Source of the DNA: Neolewinella antarctica
Lineage (GTDB): Bacteria > Bacteroidota > Bacteroidia > Chitinophagales > Saprospiraceae
Direction of reading: 5' to 3'
Assembly: GCF_011927835.1 (NCBI RefSeq)
Contig: NZ_JAATJH010000002.1
Coordinates: 248,001 to 312,000, forward strand
DNA length: 64,000 nt
Below the pieces are notes generated by a model. That model saw nothing but the letters and a program-made list of their open reading frames with translations. It searched no databases and was not told where the DNA came from. A program made the translations under genes and the position numbers. Of this stretch, positions 7,071-15,979 are shown piece after piece (within the stretch, counting starts at the first letter, position 1; each line of letters starts with the position of its first letter).

Positions 7071-8698
7071 GCTTGATTCAACTTTAGGCGGCTCATATTT
7101 TCTAATATTGCGGACTTCACGTCCGTAGACTCTTGAAATAACGTAGTAAGTGCCTGATTATAACCTTCAATTTTCTCCGCAAACTCCCCAGCAGTAATCT
7201 CCGAATACTCAATCTTAACCTCAAAATACTGCCCCGCCGAAAAGCTGTAATTCTTCTTCTTCAGCTCCTCATAAGTAACCGCCACGGTAAAGTCCTCCAC
7301 CGCCTCCCGCGCGTTGAACGTCTCCGTAATCCGGTCCTCTTCTTTCATCGAAAGCACCGTTTTCTGGTTCTTCCCCTCCTTAACTTTCGTACCCAAATTA
7401 GAAGCATCCATCAGCAGCACCTTACCGTCGTTCGCCCGGTCCAGAAACAGGATGGATACGTTGGTGCCGGTCGTCGCAAAGATGTTGGACGGCATCGACA
7501 CCACGCCGCTCACCATCTTACTCTCCACCAGCTTCTTGCGGATCTTCTTATCCGCACCACCCTGCGCGGTCAGGAAACCGGTGGGTAGTACGATGGCCGC
7601 GCGACCATTCTCTTTCAGTACGTGCATAATGTGCTGCACGAACAGCGGGTAGATCGCCATACCGTCTTTCTTCTTCTTCGGCACGTTCGGCAAACCGGCA
7701 AAAAACCGCTCGTTGTTCTCCGGCACGTCCAGATCCTCCACGAAATCACTGAAGTCGAGTTTGAACGGTGGGTTGGCCACTACGTAGTCGTATTTCAGTA
7801 AACTCCGGTCGGCCGCCCGGTGGGCCGGCGACAGAATGGTATTACCCTGGACCACGTTGGGGATCGATGCCACCAGGTTGTTCAGGATCAGGTTGAGCCG
7901 CAGTAGGCTACTCGATTTCTGGCTGATGTCCTGGCTGTAAATAGTACAGCGTTCTTCGCCCACGGCGTGCGCGAGGTTCATCAGCAGCGTACCGGAGCCC
8001 GCGCTGGGGTCGTAGCAGCGGATGTTGTCGCGCTCCTCCGTCACCAGGATCGCGGCCATGATCCGGGCCACCGCGTGGGGCGTGTAGTACTCGGCGTACT
8101 TGCCGCCGCCGTCCTTATTGTAGTCACTGATGAGGTACTCGAAGATGGTCGCGAAAAAGTCGTACTTCTCCGCAAAGATCGGCTCGAAACTAAAGGTCAC
8201 CAGTTGGTTGATGATCGCGCGGCAAAAAGCATTGCGCTTACTCGGGTCGGCAATGAATAGGCTCAGCCGGTCGAACAGCGTGATCTTCGTGCCGCCGTCG
8301 GTCTGTACCGAAAAGATGTCGGCGTTCAAAATGGCGATGTCGATCAGCGTTTCGTCAAACCGCTGGGCGAAGTCGTTATCGTTCTGGTGGCCGAACAGGC
8401 TACGGATCAGGTGGTGGCGTTCCAGTCTGGCCGTGTTCTCCAGTAGTTGCAAGTGCAGCATTTCTACGTCGTCGTCGGAGTAGGTCGCCAGTTTCTCTTC
8501 CCAGTGCGGCGCTTTGCGCAGCAGCACGTCGAGTTGCTGCATCTCGTGGGCGAACTTATCGTTCATGAATTTATACAAAAACGCCTGGGTGATGATCTTG
8601 AACTCGTTGCCATCGTTACCCAGGCCGTAGGTGGCACAGGTCTTTTTCAGGCCGTCGATCAGTTCCTTGGTTTTCGTCTCGAATTGGCTGGTTGTCAT
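7067..8698 (-). CDS. hsdM: Type I restriction-modification DNA methyltransferase HsdM
   Basis: N6-adenine methyltransferase subunit of the type I system, 543 residues. An N-terminal helical HsdM domain (residues about 5-150) is followed by the SAM-binding methylase domain. YYTPHAVARIM (204-214) precedes motif I DPSAGSG (230-236), and the catalytic motif IV is NPPF (309-312). It lies between hsdR (15-nt gap upstream) and hsdS (4-bp overlap), in the order R-M-S on the minus strand. All key motifs are intact, so modification activity is expected. Confidence 0.96.
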   Translation of the reverse strand: MTTSQFETKTKELIDGLKKTCATYGLGNDGNEFKIITQAFLYKFMNDKFAHEMQQLDVLLRKAPHWEEKLATYSDDDVEMLHLQLLENTARLERHHLIRSLFGHQNDNDFAQRFDETLIDIAILNADIFSVQTDGGTKITLFDRLSLFIADPSKRNAFCRAIINQLVTFSFEPIFAEKYDFFATIFEYLISDYNKDGGGKYAEYYTPHAVARIMAAILVTEERDNIRCYDPSAGSGTLLMNLAHAVGEERCTIYSQDISQKSSSLLRLNLILNNLVASIPNVVQGNTILSPAHRAADRSLLKYDYVVANPPFKLDFSDFVEDLDVPENNERFFAGLPNVPKKKKDGMAIYPLFVQHIMHVLKENGRAAIVLPTGFLTAQGGADKKIRKKLVESKMVSGVVSMPSNIFATTGTNVSILFLDRANDGKVLLMDASNLGTKVKEGKNQKTVLSMKEEDRITETFNAREAVEDFTVAVTYEELKKKNYSFSAGQYFEVKIEYSEITAGEFAEKIEGYNQALTTLFQESTDVKSAILENMSRLKLNQA

Positions 8699-8713
8699 GT
8701 ACAGTAAGCTTCT

Positions 8714-11700
8714 TTATAATCCCCGAAATTCTCGCACGTACTCCCCGACAATAAGTTGGTTGATGTACGTCACGTCCTTCGGTCCCAAAGGTAATTTTTG
8801 TCGCGTTCTAAACTCGGATATGACCGACCTAATCAGCGACCGCTCGAAGAAGGCTTCGTTGGTCAGCACGTCCTGATTCTTCAGTACGCGGTCGTCCGCC
8901 TTGTCTTTTATACAAGTGACCGAGTCGAACAGCAGGCGGTCGCTGAGGCTGATGCTGTCCTTTTCGCGGAGCCGCTTGTGCACGCGCGCCGCTTTCTCAT
9001 CGCCCCCGTACCTACTTTTCAGCTGGCGATTTTTTCGATTGAGTTCGCGCACTTTATCGCGCAGGGCGACGAGCGCCTGGTTGTTGGCGATCATGTCTTC
9101 CTGGCCGGTTTCGTCGAGTTGTTTGCCGCGGAATAGGCGTTCGAGTTCTTCGTAGAGTGATACGTATTCGGGGTCGCGCTTGTCGAAGTTGTCGGCCAGG
9201 GCCTCGCGGGTTTGGCGCAGATTACCCTTCAGCTCGTCGGCCAGGCGGAGTTCATTTTCTCCCACTTTGGTGAACAGGAACACGATGTCTTCCAGGGCCA
9301 TGTTCAACAGGCTACTGTTGTCGCTCGCGTTGTCGAGTGCGTCGCGTTCGCGGAGCAGGGCCAGTCGGTTGTTGGCTTCGCGCGACAGGACGGCGATCAT
9401 TTTGAAATCAAGCTTATCCATCATCTCTCTCTGCCCCTTCAGGCGGATGAGGTTGTACAGCTCCCGCGCACCGGTGAGCTGTTTGGTGATGCCGCGCATC
9501 GTTTCTAGGTCGGTGATCTCGCTCAACTGGCGGCTAAAAGCTTCGGGGTTTTCGGTATCGTAGGCAAACAAAAAGTCTTTGATTTCCTCGATCTCGGCGT
9601 TGATTTCTTCCTCGGTTTTGAACAGCTTCGAGTAGTGCTCCATCTCATCGCCCAGCTCGGCCTGCAACTCGTTGAAGTAATCGCGGTTGGTGGCGGCGAA
9701 TTCACTGCTGATGTCGGCAAAGTCCACCACGTAGCCATAGCGGGCATCTTTGTACGTTCGGTTCACGCGCGTCAGGGCCTGCAGCAGGTTGTGCCGGCGG
9801 ATGATCCGCGTGAGGTACAGCTTTTTCAGGCGCTTGGCGTCGAAGCCGGTCAGCAACATATTGTACACGAACAGGTAGTCGATCTTGCCGTCTTTGAAGT
9901 CGTCGACCCAGTCCTTGCGGTCCTGTTTGCTTCCGTTGTCGTGCAGGATCAGGGCGGCTTTGCTGGGTACCTGCTGCACGTAGGGCTGGTGTGGTATTTC
10001 ACCAGTTATCATTTCCGCGTTTTTCGTTTGCGCGGTCGCGGGTGCCGGGTTGTTGGGAAGAGCGGGGGAGGAAGGGCTAATTTCCAGCTCCCGAAACTGC
10101 CGATATAACTCCCGGGCCTGTTCGGAGCTATCGCAGACTACCATCGCCCCCACGTCGGCGTGCAGCGGACCGGCCGCGCTCCGGCTCTCCGCAAAGTCTT
10201 CGGTGATGTAGCGCAGCATCGGGGCCACGAATTTCTCGTGGGCGTAGATCTCTTTTTTACTGAACGTCCCCTTCAGTAATTCGACTTCCTTCAGGGCCGC
10301 TTCCATCGCCATCTTATAGCGGGTCGAGATTTCTTCCCGGATCAGCCGCAACGTGTAGCCGTCGGCGATGGAGGCGTTGTAATAGTACTTGTGGAAGTAG
10401 TCACCGAATAAGTCTTTGCTGTCGTAGTCGGTACTCAGCAGCGGCGTGCCGGTCAGCCCGATCTTGATGGCGCCGGGGTCGGAGCGTTCCAGGTTGGCCA
10501 GGAAGCTACCCCTGGGGTTGTAGCTCCGGTGCACTTCGTCGAGGAAGTAGACGCGTTGGATGTCGATGGCGTAGTCGGTCGCCGCCGTTGCCGTGGAGTC
10601 GTCGCTGAATTTCTGGATGTTCACCACCGTGATCTCGGCCTGGCCGCCGGCGTTGTGGGTGGCGGTCTGCTTTTTGATGTCCGCCAGGAAATCCTTGCGC
10701 GAGTTAACGTGGTGGACGGTCAGCCCCCGCGCTCCGAACTCTTTGGAGGCCTGGGTTAGTAAATCCAGCCGGTCCACGATGAAGTAGAACTTCGGGATGG
10801 TCCCGACTTTACGGAAGTGCTCCGTGAGGTACTTCACGTTGTAGTAGGCCAGGGCCGTTTTGCCGCTGCCCTGGGTGTGCCAGACGATGCCTTTTTTCAC
10901 GCCTGCGGTTAGCTTTTTCCCGATGGCCCGGGTGGCAAATAGCTGGGGATAGCGCATCACGTGTTTTTGCAGTCCGCTACTTTCCCGCACGTAGGCGAAG
11001 GCGTATTTCAGGAGGAACTCCAGGCGGTCGCGGCTCAGCAGGGAAGTGAGGATACGGTTGGTCGGCGTGCCGGGCGCTTTACTCAGCAGGAAATCGGGTG
11101 AGTGTTTGAGCGTCTGGTAGTTGACGTCCTTCAGTACTTGGTTCTCCAGTTCGTCGCTTGGTTCCGGCCCCACCATCCAGTCGGTGTCTTCCTCCTCGCG
11201 GAAGTAATTAAAGACGGGTTTCCCGTAGGCCGGCGCGGCGTAGAAAGCCCCCTGCAATATGGCCGACGTGCTGTCGTCGTATTCCATATTATTGCTGAAG
11301 ATCATTAGCTGGGTCAGGTTCATAAACTTGCGGAAGGCCGGCAGACTGGCGCGAGTCTTCATCCGATCCTGCTCGGCGTGCAGGCCCCGGATGTTGTTGG
11401 GCTTTTTGACCTCTACGAAAGCCAGCGGCATCCCGTTCACGAGGCAAATGATGTCGGGCCGGAACTCCTCGTCGCCGTGCTTGTACGGTAGCTCGGTCAC
11501 CACGTGGAAACTGTTGTTGCCGAAGTGCTCCAGGTCGAGGAGTCGGAAGCTAGTTTGGTCCGTTAGTTGCTTAAAAAAGGCTTCCCCCAGGTCGTGATTG
11601 CCCAGATTGAGTAAGACATCCTGATAAGCCCGGTCTACGTCCGCCGGGGTGGATCCCGGATTGATGCGCAACAAGCTTTCGCGGAATTGGGCCAAAAAAA

Positions 11701-11812
11701 TATTGCTCTCTTCCTCCCACTGCACCCGCGACAGCGCCAAATACGTATAGCCCAGGCGACACAAATGCAGGATGGCGGGAATCTTTACGCGGGTGTCTTC
11801 ATTAAAATTCAT
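8714..11812 (-). CDS. hsdR: Type I restriction endonuclease subunit HsdR
   Basis: Motor and nuclease subunit of the type I system, 1032 residues. The N-terminal nuclease has the PD-(D/E)xK pattern with Asp120, Glu134 and Lys136 (FRPD ... AFVEVKK). The helicase part has Walker A HTQGSGKT (312-319), DEVH (425-428) and GLTGTP. A helical C-terminal region follows. The ATG at 11810-11812 is chosen because NEDTRVKIPAILHLCRLGY is the normal family start; the frame remains open upstream to 12130, but that stretch overlaps the divergent PH-SHOCT gene and is not family-like. An in-frame DSR copy (10030-10045) encodes the NPAPATAQ stretch in a low-complexity linker after the helicase motifs. A 6-bp inverted repeat lies just upstream of the start. 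Confidence 0.95.
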   Translation of the reverse strand: MNFNEDTRVKIPAILHLCRLGYTYLALSRVQWEEESNIFLAQFRESLLRINPGSTPADVDRAYQDVLLNLGNHDLGEAFFKQLTDQTSFRLLDLEHFGNNSFHVVTELPYKHGDEEFRPDIICLVNGMPLAFVEVKKPNNIRGLHAEQDRMKTRASLPAFRKFMNLTQLMIFSNNMEYDDSTSAILQGAFYAAPAYGKPVFNYFREEEDTDWMVGPEPSDELENQVLKDVNYQTLKHSPDFLLSKAPGTPTNRILTSLLSRDRLEFLLKYAFAYVRESSGLQKHVMRYPQLFATRAIGKKLTAGVKKGIVWHTQGSGKTALAYYNVKYLTEHFRKVGTIPKFYFIVDRLDLLTQASKEFGARGLTVHHVNSRKDFLADIKKQTATHNAGGQAEITVVNIQKFSDDSTATAATDYAIDIQRVYFLDEVHRSYNPRGSFLANLERSDPGAIKIGLTGTPLLSTDYDSKDLFGDYFHKYYYNASIADGYTLRLIREEISTRYKMAMEAALKEVELLKGTFSKKEIYAHEKFVAPMLRYITEDFAESRSAAGPLHADVGAMVVCDSSEQARELYRQFRELEISPSSPALPNNPAPATAQTKNAEMITGEIPHQPYVQQVPSKAALILHDNGSKQDRKDWVDDFKDGKIDYLFVYNMLLTGFDAKRLKKLYLTRIIRRHNLLQALTRVNRTYKDARYGYVVDFADISSEFAATNRDYFNELQAELGDEMEHYSKLFKTEEEINAEIEEIKDFLFAYDTENPEAFSRQLSEITDLETMRGITKQLTGARELYNLIRLKGQREMMDKLDFKMIAVLSREANNRLALLRERDALDNASDNSSLLNMALEDIVFLFTKVGENELRLADELKGNLRQTREALADNFDKRDPEYVSLYEELERLFRGKQLDETGQEDMIANNQALVALRDKVRELNRKNRQLKSRYGGDEKAARVHKRLREKDSISLSDRLLFDSVTCIKDKADDRVLKNQDVLTNEAFFERSLIRSVISEFRTRQKLPLGPKDVTYINQLIVGEYVREFRGL
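10030..10045 (+). repeat. Dispersed short repeat (DSR), copy 3, inside hsdR
   Basis: GCGCGGTCGCGGGTGC, a consensus copy. Read on the hsdR strand it encodes part of NPAPATAQ in a linker that looks inserted relative to ordinary HsdR proteins. Confidence 0.72.
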
Positions 11813-11834
11813 AGCGGGGGATAACCAAGTCGCT

Positions 11835-11852
11835 ACCGTGAAAAAGCACGGT
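11835..11852. promoter_or_regulatory. Inverted repeat upstream of hsdR
   Basis: ACCGTG-AAAAAG-CACGGT, 6-bp perfect arms around a 6-bp loop, 22 bp upstream of the hsdR start codon. It could be a leader hairpin or a repressor site; no regulator gene is adjacent. Confidence 0.4.
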
Positions 11853-11991
11853 GCGCGGCCAATATCGGTAAAGTCTTTGTGTACACCAAATTGCCGGGTG
11901 CGTAAAGCGTTACGTGAAGCCTGGGGGTAGATTTCTCGCTGCTGACAACCCGGTGAACGGTAACAATTATTTACAAAGGTCTTTGTTCCGA

Positions 11992-11999
11992 TATCTTTG
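11992..11999 (+). promoter_or_regulatory. Bacteroidota-type -7 promoter element for PH-SHOCT gene
   Basis: TATCTTTG matches the Bacteroidota -7 consensus TAnnTTTG and ends 21 nt before the ATG at 12021. No convincing -33 TTG was seen at the usual distance. Confidence 0.6.
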
Positions 12000-12020
12000 T
12001 CTCGTTCGTACTTTTGGTTC

Positions 12021-12599
12021 ATGAATGCTCCCGCAATTTGCGTTTCCAGAAAGCACTGGGCGACGTACACACCTTGGATATTTATCAGCCCCGTTGCATT
12101 TTTGTTTTTGTTAGGATCAATTGGCTCCACTACCTATAAAACGTTAGTTCTTACGATCGGGCTAACAATCTTGGCGGGGATAGTAAATAAAATTCTGTCA
12201 CAGCGGGCGGTAAAGTGGTCGCTCTTTGACGATAAGTTGGTGGTGGAGTCCGGGTACCTTCCCTGGACAAAATCTTACTGGACCTTCCCAATCGAAACGA
12301 TCTATGAATCTTTTTACGAATCTGGATTTTTACATAAATTATTGGGTTTCGGAACACTCGTCATTCGTCGGACCGAGGGTAGCACGACCAGCATCGAGTC
12401 GCGCGTAATGACCAATGCTTCCTCAATGGCTAGTGATATAAATTATCTCGTGAAAGAATTTAGGGGTCGGCAGAATTCTTCCAGTAACACAAATAGTGGG
12501 TCGGTAGCCGATGAGCTACTAAAACTGGGTGAATTACTGAAGCAGGGGTTGATTACGGAGCAGGAATTTAACCTGGAAAAAAGGCGTGTTCTGGGGTGA
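12021..12599 (+). CDS. Membrane protein with bacterial PH-like and SHOCT domains
   Basis: A 192-residue protein with two N-terminal hydrophobic segments (residues about 20-60, including PVAFLFLLG and LVLTIGLTILAGI). A beta-rich domain of the bacterial PH (DUF304/bPH_2) type follows (about 65-140), with the hallmark LVVESGYLPWTKSYWTFPIETI and GFGTLVIRRTEG. The C-terminus is a SHOCT motif (LLKLGELLKQGLITEQEFNLEKRRVLG region, about 165-192), a short helical pair that occurs at protein ends. The ATG at 12021 is preferred over a TTG at 11997 because a TATCTTTG promoter element overlaps the latter. It is divergent from hsdR with about 200 bp between starts. The function is unknown; membrane association with the restriction system is only positional. 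Confidence 0.78.
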   Translation: MNAPAICVSRKHWATYTPWIFISPVAFLFLLGSIGSTTYKTLVLTIGLTILAGIVNKILSQRAVKWSLFDDKLVVESGYLPWTKSYWTFPIETIYESFYESGFLHKLLGFGTLVIRRTEGSTTSIESRVMTNASSMASDINYLVKEFRGRQNSSSNTNSGSVADELLKLGELLKQGLITEQEFNLEKRRVLG

Positions 12600-12939
12600 G
12601 GTGGATAATCAACTAATCGAGAATCAAACCAAACTCTTCTGGACCTCGTCATTTTCCTCCACGTCTTCACAAATTTCTACTGGATGGTGTTCGACGTGGC
12701 CAACAACGCGGCCGCTAGCGTTTAGGCGAACGTTTTTCGGGTGGTGACACTGATCCTTGCTACCAATCGGACGGTCTGGCGGGATAAGCGGGTCCCGATT
12801 AAGTCAGGGCTGGTGTAGGGTTTAGGGGAAGAAGCTGACCCATTCACTGAAGACCTAATCCTCTTCAAACACTACCGGCCCAGGATCCATCTACTTCTGC
12901 CGTCCCGACCTAATTAGAATGGGTGCTGAGAAAGAGATC
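12600..12939. other. Intergenic region with possible gene remnant
   Basis: No full gene is present. A short plus-strand stretch (12609-12722) reads as a hydrophobic, aromatic peptide (core DLVIFLHVFTNFYWMVF) ending in TAG, with no start codon; its C-ending codons look coding, so it may be the tail of a lost membrane protein. A CCCGATTAAGTCAGGG dyad (12794-12809) related to copies at 32536 and 49350 follows. Confidence 0.3.
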
Positions 12940-13842
12940 TCAAAGCAGTGCGTTAGTCACAATCGCCGAAACCGCCGGTGCATCCCGTTCCAGCCCCTGT
13001 TCCTTCAGCCAGGTAAGAAAAGCGGCGACGTTTTGCTCGTTCATACGGCCCCAAGTGCTGTCGTCCCCGAAACTTCCCGCCGTAAGGGCCAGCGATTTTT
13101 GCAGGTCGATATTCTGGTCCCGCTCGGGGACGAAACGACCGAGGATGTCGGCGGCCTCCCGTTGGTGGTCCGCGGCGTAGCGGTAACCGCGTTTGGTGGC
13201 GGCAAGAAAATCAGTGTAAGCGGATCTTTTTTCCTCCAATAAAGCTTCGTTAGCGGCAATTACCGGCGAGTAGGAGTAGGGAATACCGTAGTCCGCCATC
13301 TTGAAATACTGGAGATCCGCTTCCTCGCCCGCCTGTACGGCTTCCCAGTTGAGGAATACCCAGGTAGCGTCAAACTCACCGCTCAGGAGCGTATTCCAGA
13401 TACCCAGCTTAGCGGGGTAGTCGGTCGTCAACTCCCCGCTACCACCATCGTTACGAATCATTTGCTTCACGATCCCGTCCTCATAGCGAGCCTGGTAAGA
13501 AGCGTAACGTTTCCCATCGAGATCAGCCGGCCGGGCGATGCCGCTGTCCCGGCGGCAGGCGATGGCGCTCAGGTCGTCCTGCAGCACGGCCGCCACGGCA
13601 ATCAGCGGGAAGGGATTCTTCTTCGTGCGGTAACTGATGATGCTCTCGATGGGGCAAAGGGCAAAGTCCGCCCGCCCGAGCTCGACTTTTTTTGCGGGCG
13701 TCGTCGCGTAATTGTCCTGGGAAGGGTCCTGAATATTCACATCCAGGCTCGCCTCCGCGTAAAAGCCTTTTTCGCGGGCGATAAAGAAACCGATGTGGTT
13801 GGTGTTGGGCGTCCAGTCGAGGGCTAGGGTTAGTTGTTGCAT
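12940..13842 (-). CDS. NMT1/THI5-like substrate-binding protein without signal peptide
   Basis: Periplasmic-binding-protein fold of the NMT1/THI5 (ThiY/SsuA-like) family, 300 residues. The opening LTLALDWTPNTNHIGFFIA is the family signature for thiamine-pyrimidine or related ligand binding. DFALCPIESIISYRT, ACRRDSGIARPADLDGKRYASY and a central ANEALLEEKRSAYTDFLAA helix follow the usual two-lobed order. There is no signal peptide, lipobox or upstream in-frame start that could supply one, and no ABC permease or ATPase next to it, so the chain appears to be cytosolic. The CCCFC cluster of eukaryotic Thi5 pyrimidine synthases is absent, so that enzyme activity is not supported. It is transcribed away from the PH-SHOCT gene; the biological ligand is unknown. 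Confidence 0.8.
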   Translation of the reverse strand: MQQLTLALDWTPNTNHIGFFIAREKGFYAEASLDVNIQDPSQDNYATTPAKKVELGRADFALCPIESIISYRTKKNPFPLIAVAAVLQDDLSAIACRRDSGIARPADLDGKRYASYQARYEDGIVKQMIRNDGGSGELTTDYPAKLGIWNTLLSGEFDATWVFLNWEAVQAGEEADLQYFKMADYGIPYSYSPVIAANEALLEEKRSAYTDFLAATKRGYRYAADHQREAADILGRFVPERDQNIDLQKSLALTAGSFGDDSTWGRMNEQNVAAFLTWLKEQGLERDAPAVSAIVTNALL

Positions 13843-14007
13843 ATTCAGGGGCTGAGATTGAGTTAAAGGTATGTCAAAGCTTTTGTTTGGATTGTTTTGC
13901 AGCCAATCGTCTTCCCTGCTTCAGCTCCTTACCCTAAGGGTGGAGATCAAGTATGGCTACCGTGCTCTAAGGTGCGTGCGATTATTCGGAAACGATACTT
14001 CCCTAGC

Positions 14008-14721
14008 TTACGAGTGCCCCTCCACCAAGCGCCAAAACTCATCGTGGTAGGTTTGGCTGACGGGCAGGTACACCCCGTCGAGCACCACCCGGTTGCGTTC
14101 TATAAACTCGATCTTATCCATGGCGATCACGTGGGAACGGTGGATGCGGCAAAACCGGGGAGGGTGCAGCCGGTTAGCAAAAGAACCGAGGTTTTCGAGG
14201 GTAAGCAATTTTTTACCGCCCGCCAGGTGGAGGGTTACGTAGTCTCCGTTACCGGAGAGGTACCGAATATCGTCCAAGTTTACCCGTTGGTGCTGGTGAC
14301 CGGATTTTATGAACAGGTAAGCATTAGCCAGCGATGCTTCGGTAACTCCCTGGCTGACCGGCCCGGCGACTACTTTTTGCACGGCCCGCCCAAACCGTTC
14401 GTAACTAATGGGTTTCAGCAGGTAATCGACAACGTTTAAATTGTACCCCTCCAGGGCATATTCGTCAAAGGCGGTGGTGAAAACGATGGGTACGGTATCC
14501 CCCACGATCTGTGCGAATTGCAAACCGTCGAGTTGCTCCATCTGAATGTCCAAAAAAATAAGGTTCACCCGCCCCTCCCGCAGAAAGTGCAAAGCTTCGA
14601 TCGGGTTTTCGTAAGCACCGGCGAGGGTTAGCCCTGCCAACTGCTCTACGTAAGCGGTAAGGAGTTGGCGGGCGAGTGGCTCATCATCAACAATCAAGCA
14701 GTGAAGTAGGTCGGGCATCAT
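14008..14721 (-). CDS. LytTR-family response regulator
   Basis: Response regulator of the LytR/AlgR class, 237 residues. The receiver domain spans residues about 5-120 with acidic pocket Asp12-Asp13 and phospho-acceptor Asp58 (IFLDIQ). It also has the switch residues FTTA and KPIS. A LytTR DNA-binding domain follows (about 135-235; DIRYLSGNGDYVTLHL, RIHRSHVIAMDKI). The start overlaps the end of the upstream histidine kinase gene, so the two form a coupled two-component pair. Such regulators bind direct repeats upstream of target genes; no target can be named. Confidence 0.93.
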   Translation of the reverse strand: MMPDLLHCLIVDDEPLARQLLTAYVEQLAGLTLAGAYENPIEALHFLREGRVNLIFLDIQMEQLDGLQFAQIVGDTVPIVFTTAFDEYALEGYNLNVVDYLLKPISYERFGRAVQKVVAGPVSQGVTEASLANAYLFIKSGHQHQRVNLDDIRYLSGNGDYVTLHLAGGKKLLTLENLGSFANRLHPPRFCRIHRSHVIAMDKIEFIERNRVVLDGVYLPVSQTYHDEFWRLVEGHS

Positions 14722-15767
14722 TTCGCACTTAAGGTAAGTCGAATGGAGAAATCGTTCTCGCCATCCTCCACGTCGAGTGTATGGCGGCCGGGGTAAAGGA
14801 GGTTGAGTCGCTGGCGGACATTAAAAATACCAATGCCGCCCACCTGATCGATGCTGGTTTTACGCGTTGACTTCCGGTTAACCACGGTGAACACGAGGGC
14901 GGAGTGATCATCTTCGTGTAATTCAACCTTAATCGGCGCGGTACCACGCGACCCGTCACCGTGCTTAAACGCATTCTCGACAAAGGGAACGAACAGCATT
15001 GGGGGTACGTACCATTCCTCGTGGAAAACGCCCGCGCTGATACTGGCTCTCCGATCAACTGACAGGCGCATGTTTTCGAGCTCGATAAAATCTACCAGGT
15101 AATCGATCTCGCGCGCCAGGGGAACAAGGTCCTTTTTTTCGTACAAGCTGTACCGCATCAGGTCAGAAAGCCGCTCAATTGTTTTTAGGGCCTGGCCCGA
15201 ACCGGCCTGGACCTGCGCATAGACGCTGTTGAGCGTATTAAACAGAAAGTGAGGGTTCACCTGAGACCGGAGAAATTTCAATGCTGCCGTCCGTTTCTCT
15301 AACTCCGCGCGCTGGGCCCGGTCGCGGTTGAAACCCGACAGCCGGGCAAAGTAAAAGATCATCCCAACGCTGGTGTAAATAACGGCAAAGTATAGGTTGT
15401 CGAAAATATAGTAGCGGACGGTGGTAGCGGGGTTGTAATTTCCCCTACCGGTGACCCAGCGGAGGAGGCCTTCCTCCAGAAAAGCCCGGAAGAAAACACA
15501 CACGAAAACACCCGCCAGGATCGCCACGAGCAGTTGCCACCAGGGCCGTTTTCGCTGAAAGCAGTAAAGGATCGAATACGCGGAAAGGGAATAGGAGAAA
15601 AAGGCTAGACAACCCGTAACGGTCAGTACTAGACTGGGCCACGTGACCAAATCACTAAGCTCTTCCACTGGGGTGGGAGACAACATTACCCTTCGTACCG
15701 GCCCCCGCAGAACGTAAACCAACAGGAACCAGGCAAACAGTTCGCAGGGGCGGAAGGGAAGTTTCAT
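14718..15767 (-). CDS. LytS-type sensor histidine kinase
   Basis: Membrane sensor kinase of the His_kinase/LytS class, 349 residues, partner of the LytTR regulator that follows. Four hydrophobic segments occupy residues about 8-145. The phospho-acceptor region is RSQVNPHFLFNTLNSV with His173. The ATP-binding part has PPMLFVPFVENAFKHGDGS (N-box) and GGIGIFNVRQRL (G-box). There is no separate extracellular sensor domain, so the stimulus is probably perceived in or near the membrane. Overlap of stop and next start indicates translational coupling. Confidence 0.93.
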   Translation of the reverse strand: MKLPFRPCELFAWFLLVYVLRGPVRRVMLSPTPVEELSDLVTWPSLVLTVTGCLAFFSYSLSAYSILYCFQRKRPWWQLLVAILAGVFVCVFFRAFLEEGLLRWVTGRGNYNPATTVRYYIFDNLYFAVIYTSVGMIFYFARLSGFNRDRAQRAELEKRTAALKFLRSQVNPHFLFNTLNSVYAQVQAGSGQALKTIERLSDLMRYSLYEKKDLVPLAREIDYLVDFIELENMRLSVDRRASISAGVFHEEWYVPPMLFVPFVENAFKHGDGSRGTAPIKVELHEDDHSALVFTVVNRKSTRKTSIDQVGGIGIFNVRQRLNLLYPGRHTLDVEDGENDFSIRLTLSAK

Positions 15768-15979
15768 GCCTCAAGACTAAGAATTACGGGAGAGAAAACC
15801 GACCCGGAGCTACAATTATCGGCGGGTAATCGGTAGATGTCGGGTTTTGATCGGTGAATGAGGCGGATGAAAAATGGTGGCTCCACCGACGGACTACCGT
15901 ATTCTAGCGATTTGAATTGCGTCACTCCGTCAGCATCCCGTCTTTTGAAGTATTCATTAACCCCGTAACGACCATTTCA

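Noticed and set aside
11813-12130. Longer hsdR open frame starting at 12130
   Set aside because: The extra 106 residues overlap the divergent PH-SHOCT gene, do not resemble HsdR N-termini, and the ATG at 11812 begins exactly at the family start.
12940-13842. Eukaryote-type THI5 pyrimidine synthase
   Set aside because: The CCCFC cluster is absent, and the sequence fits bacterial binding proteins better.
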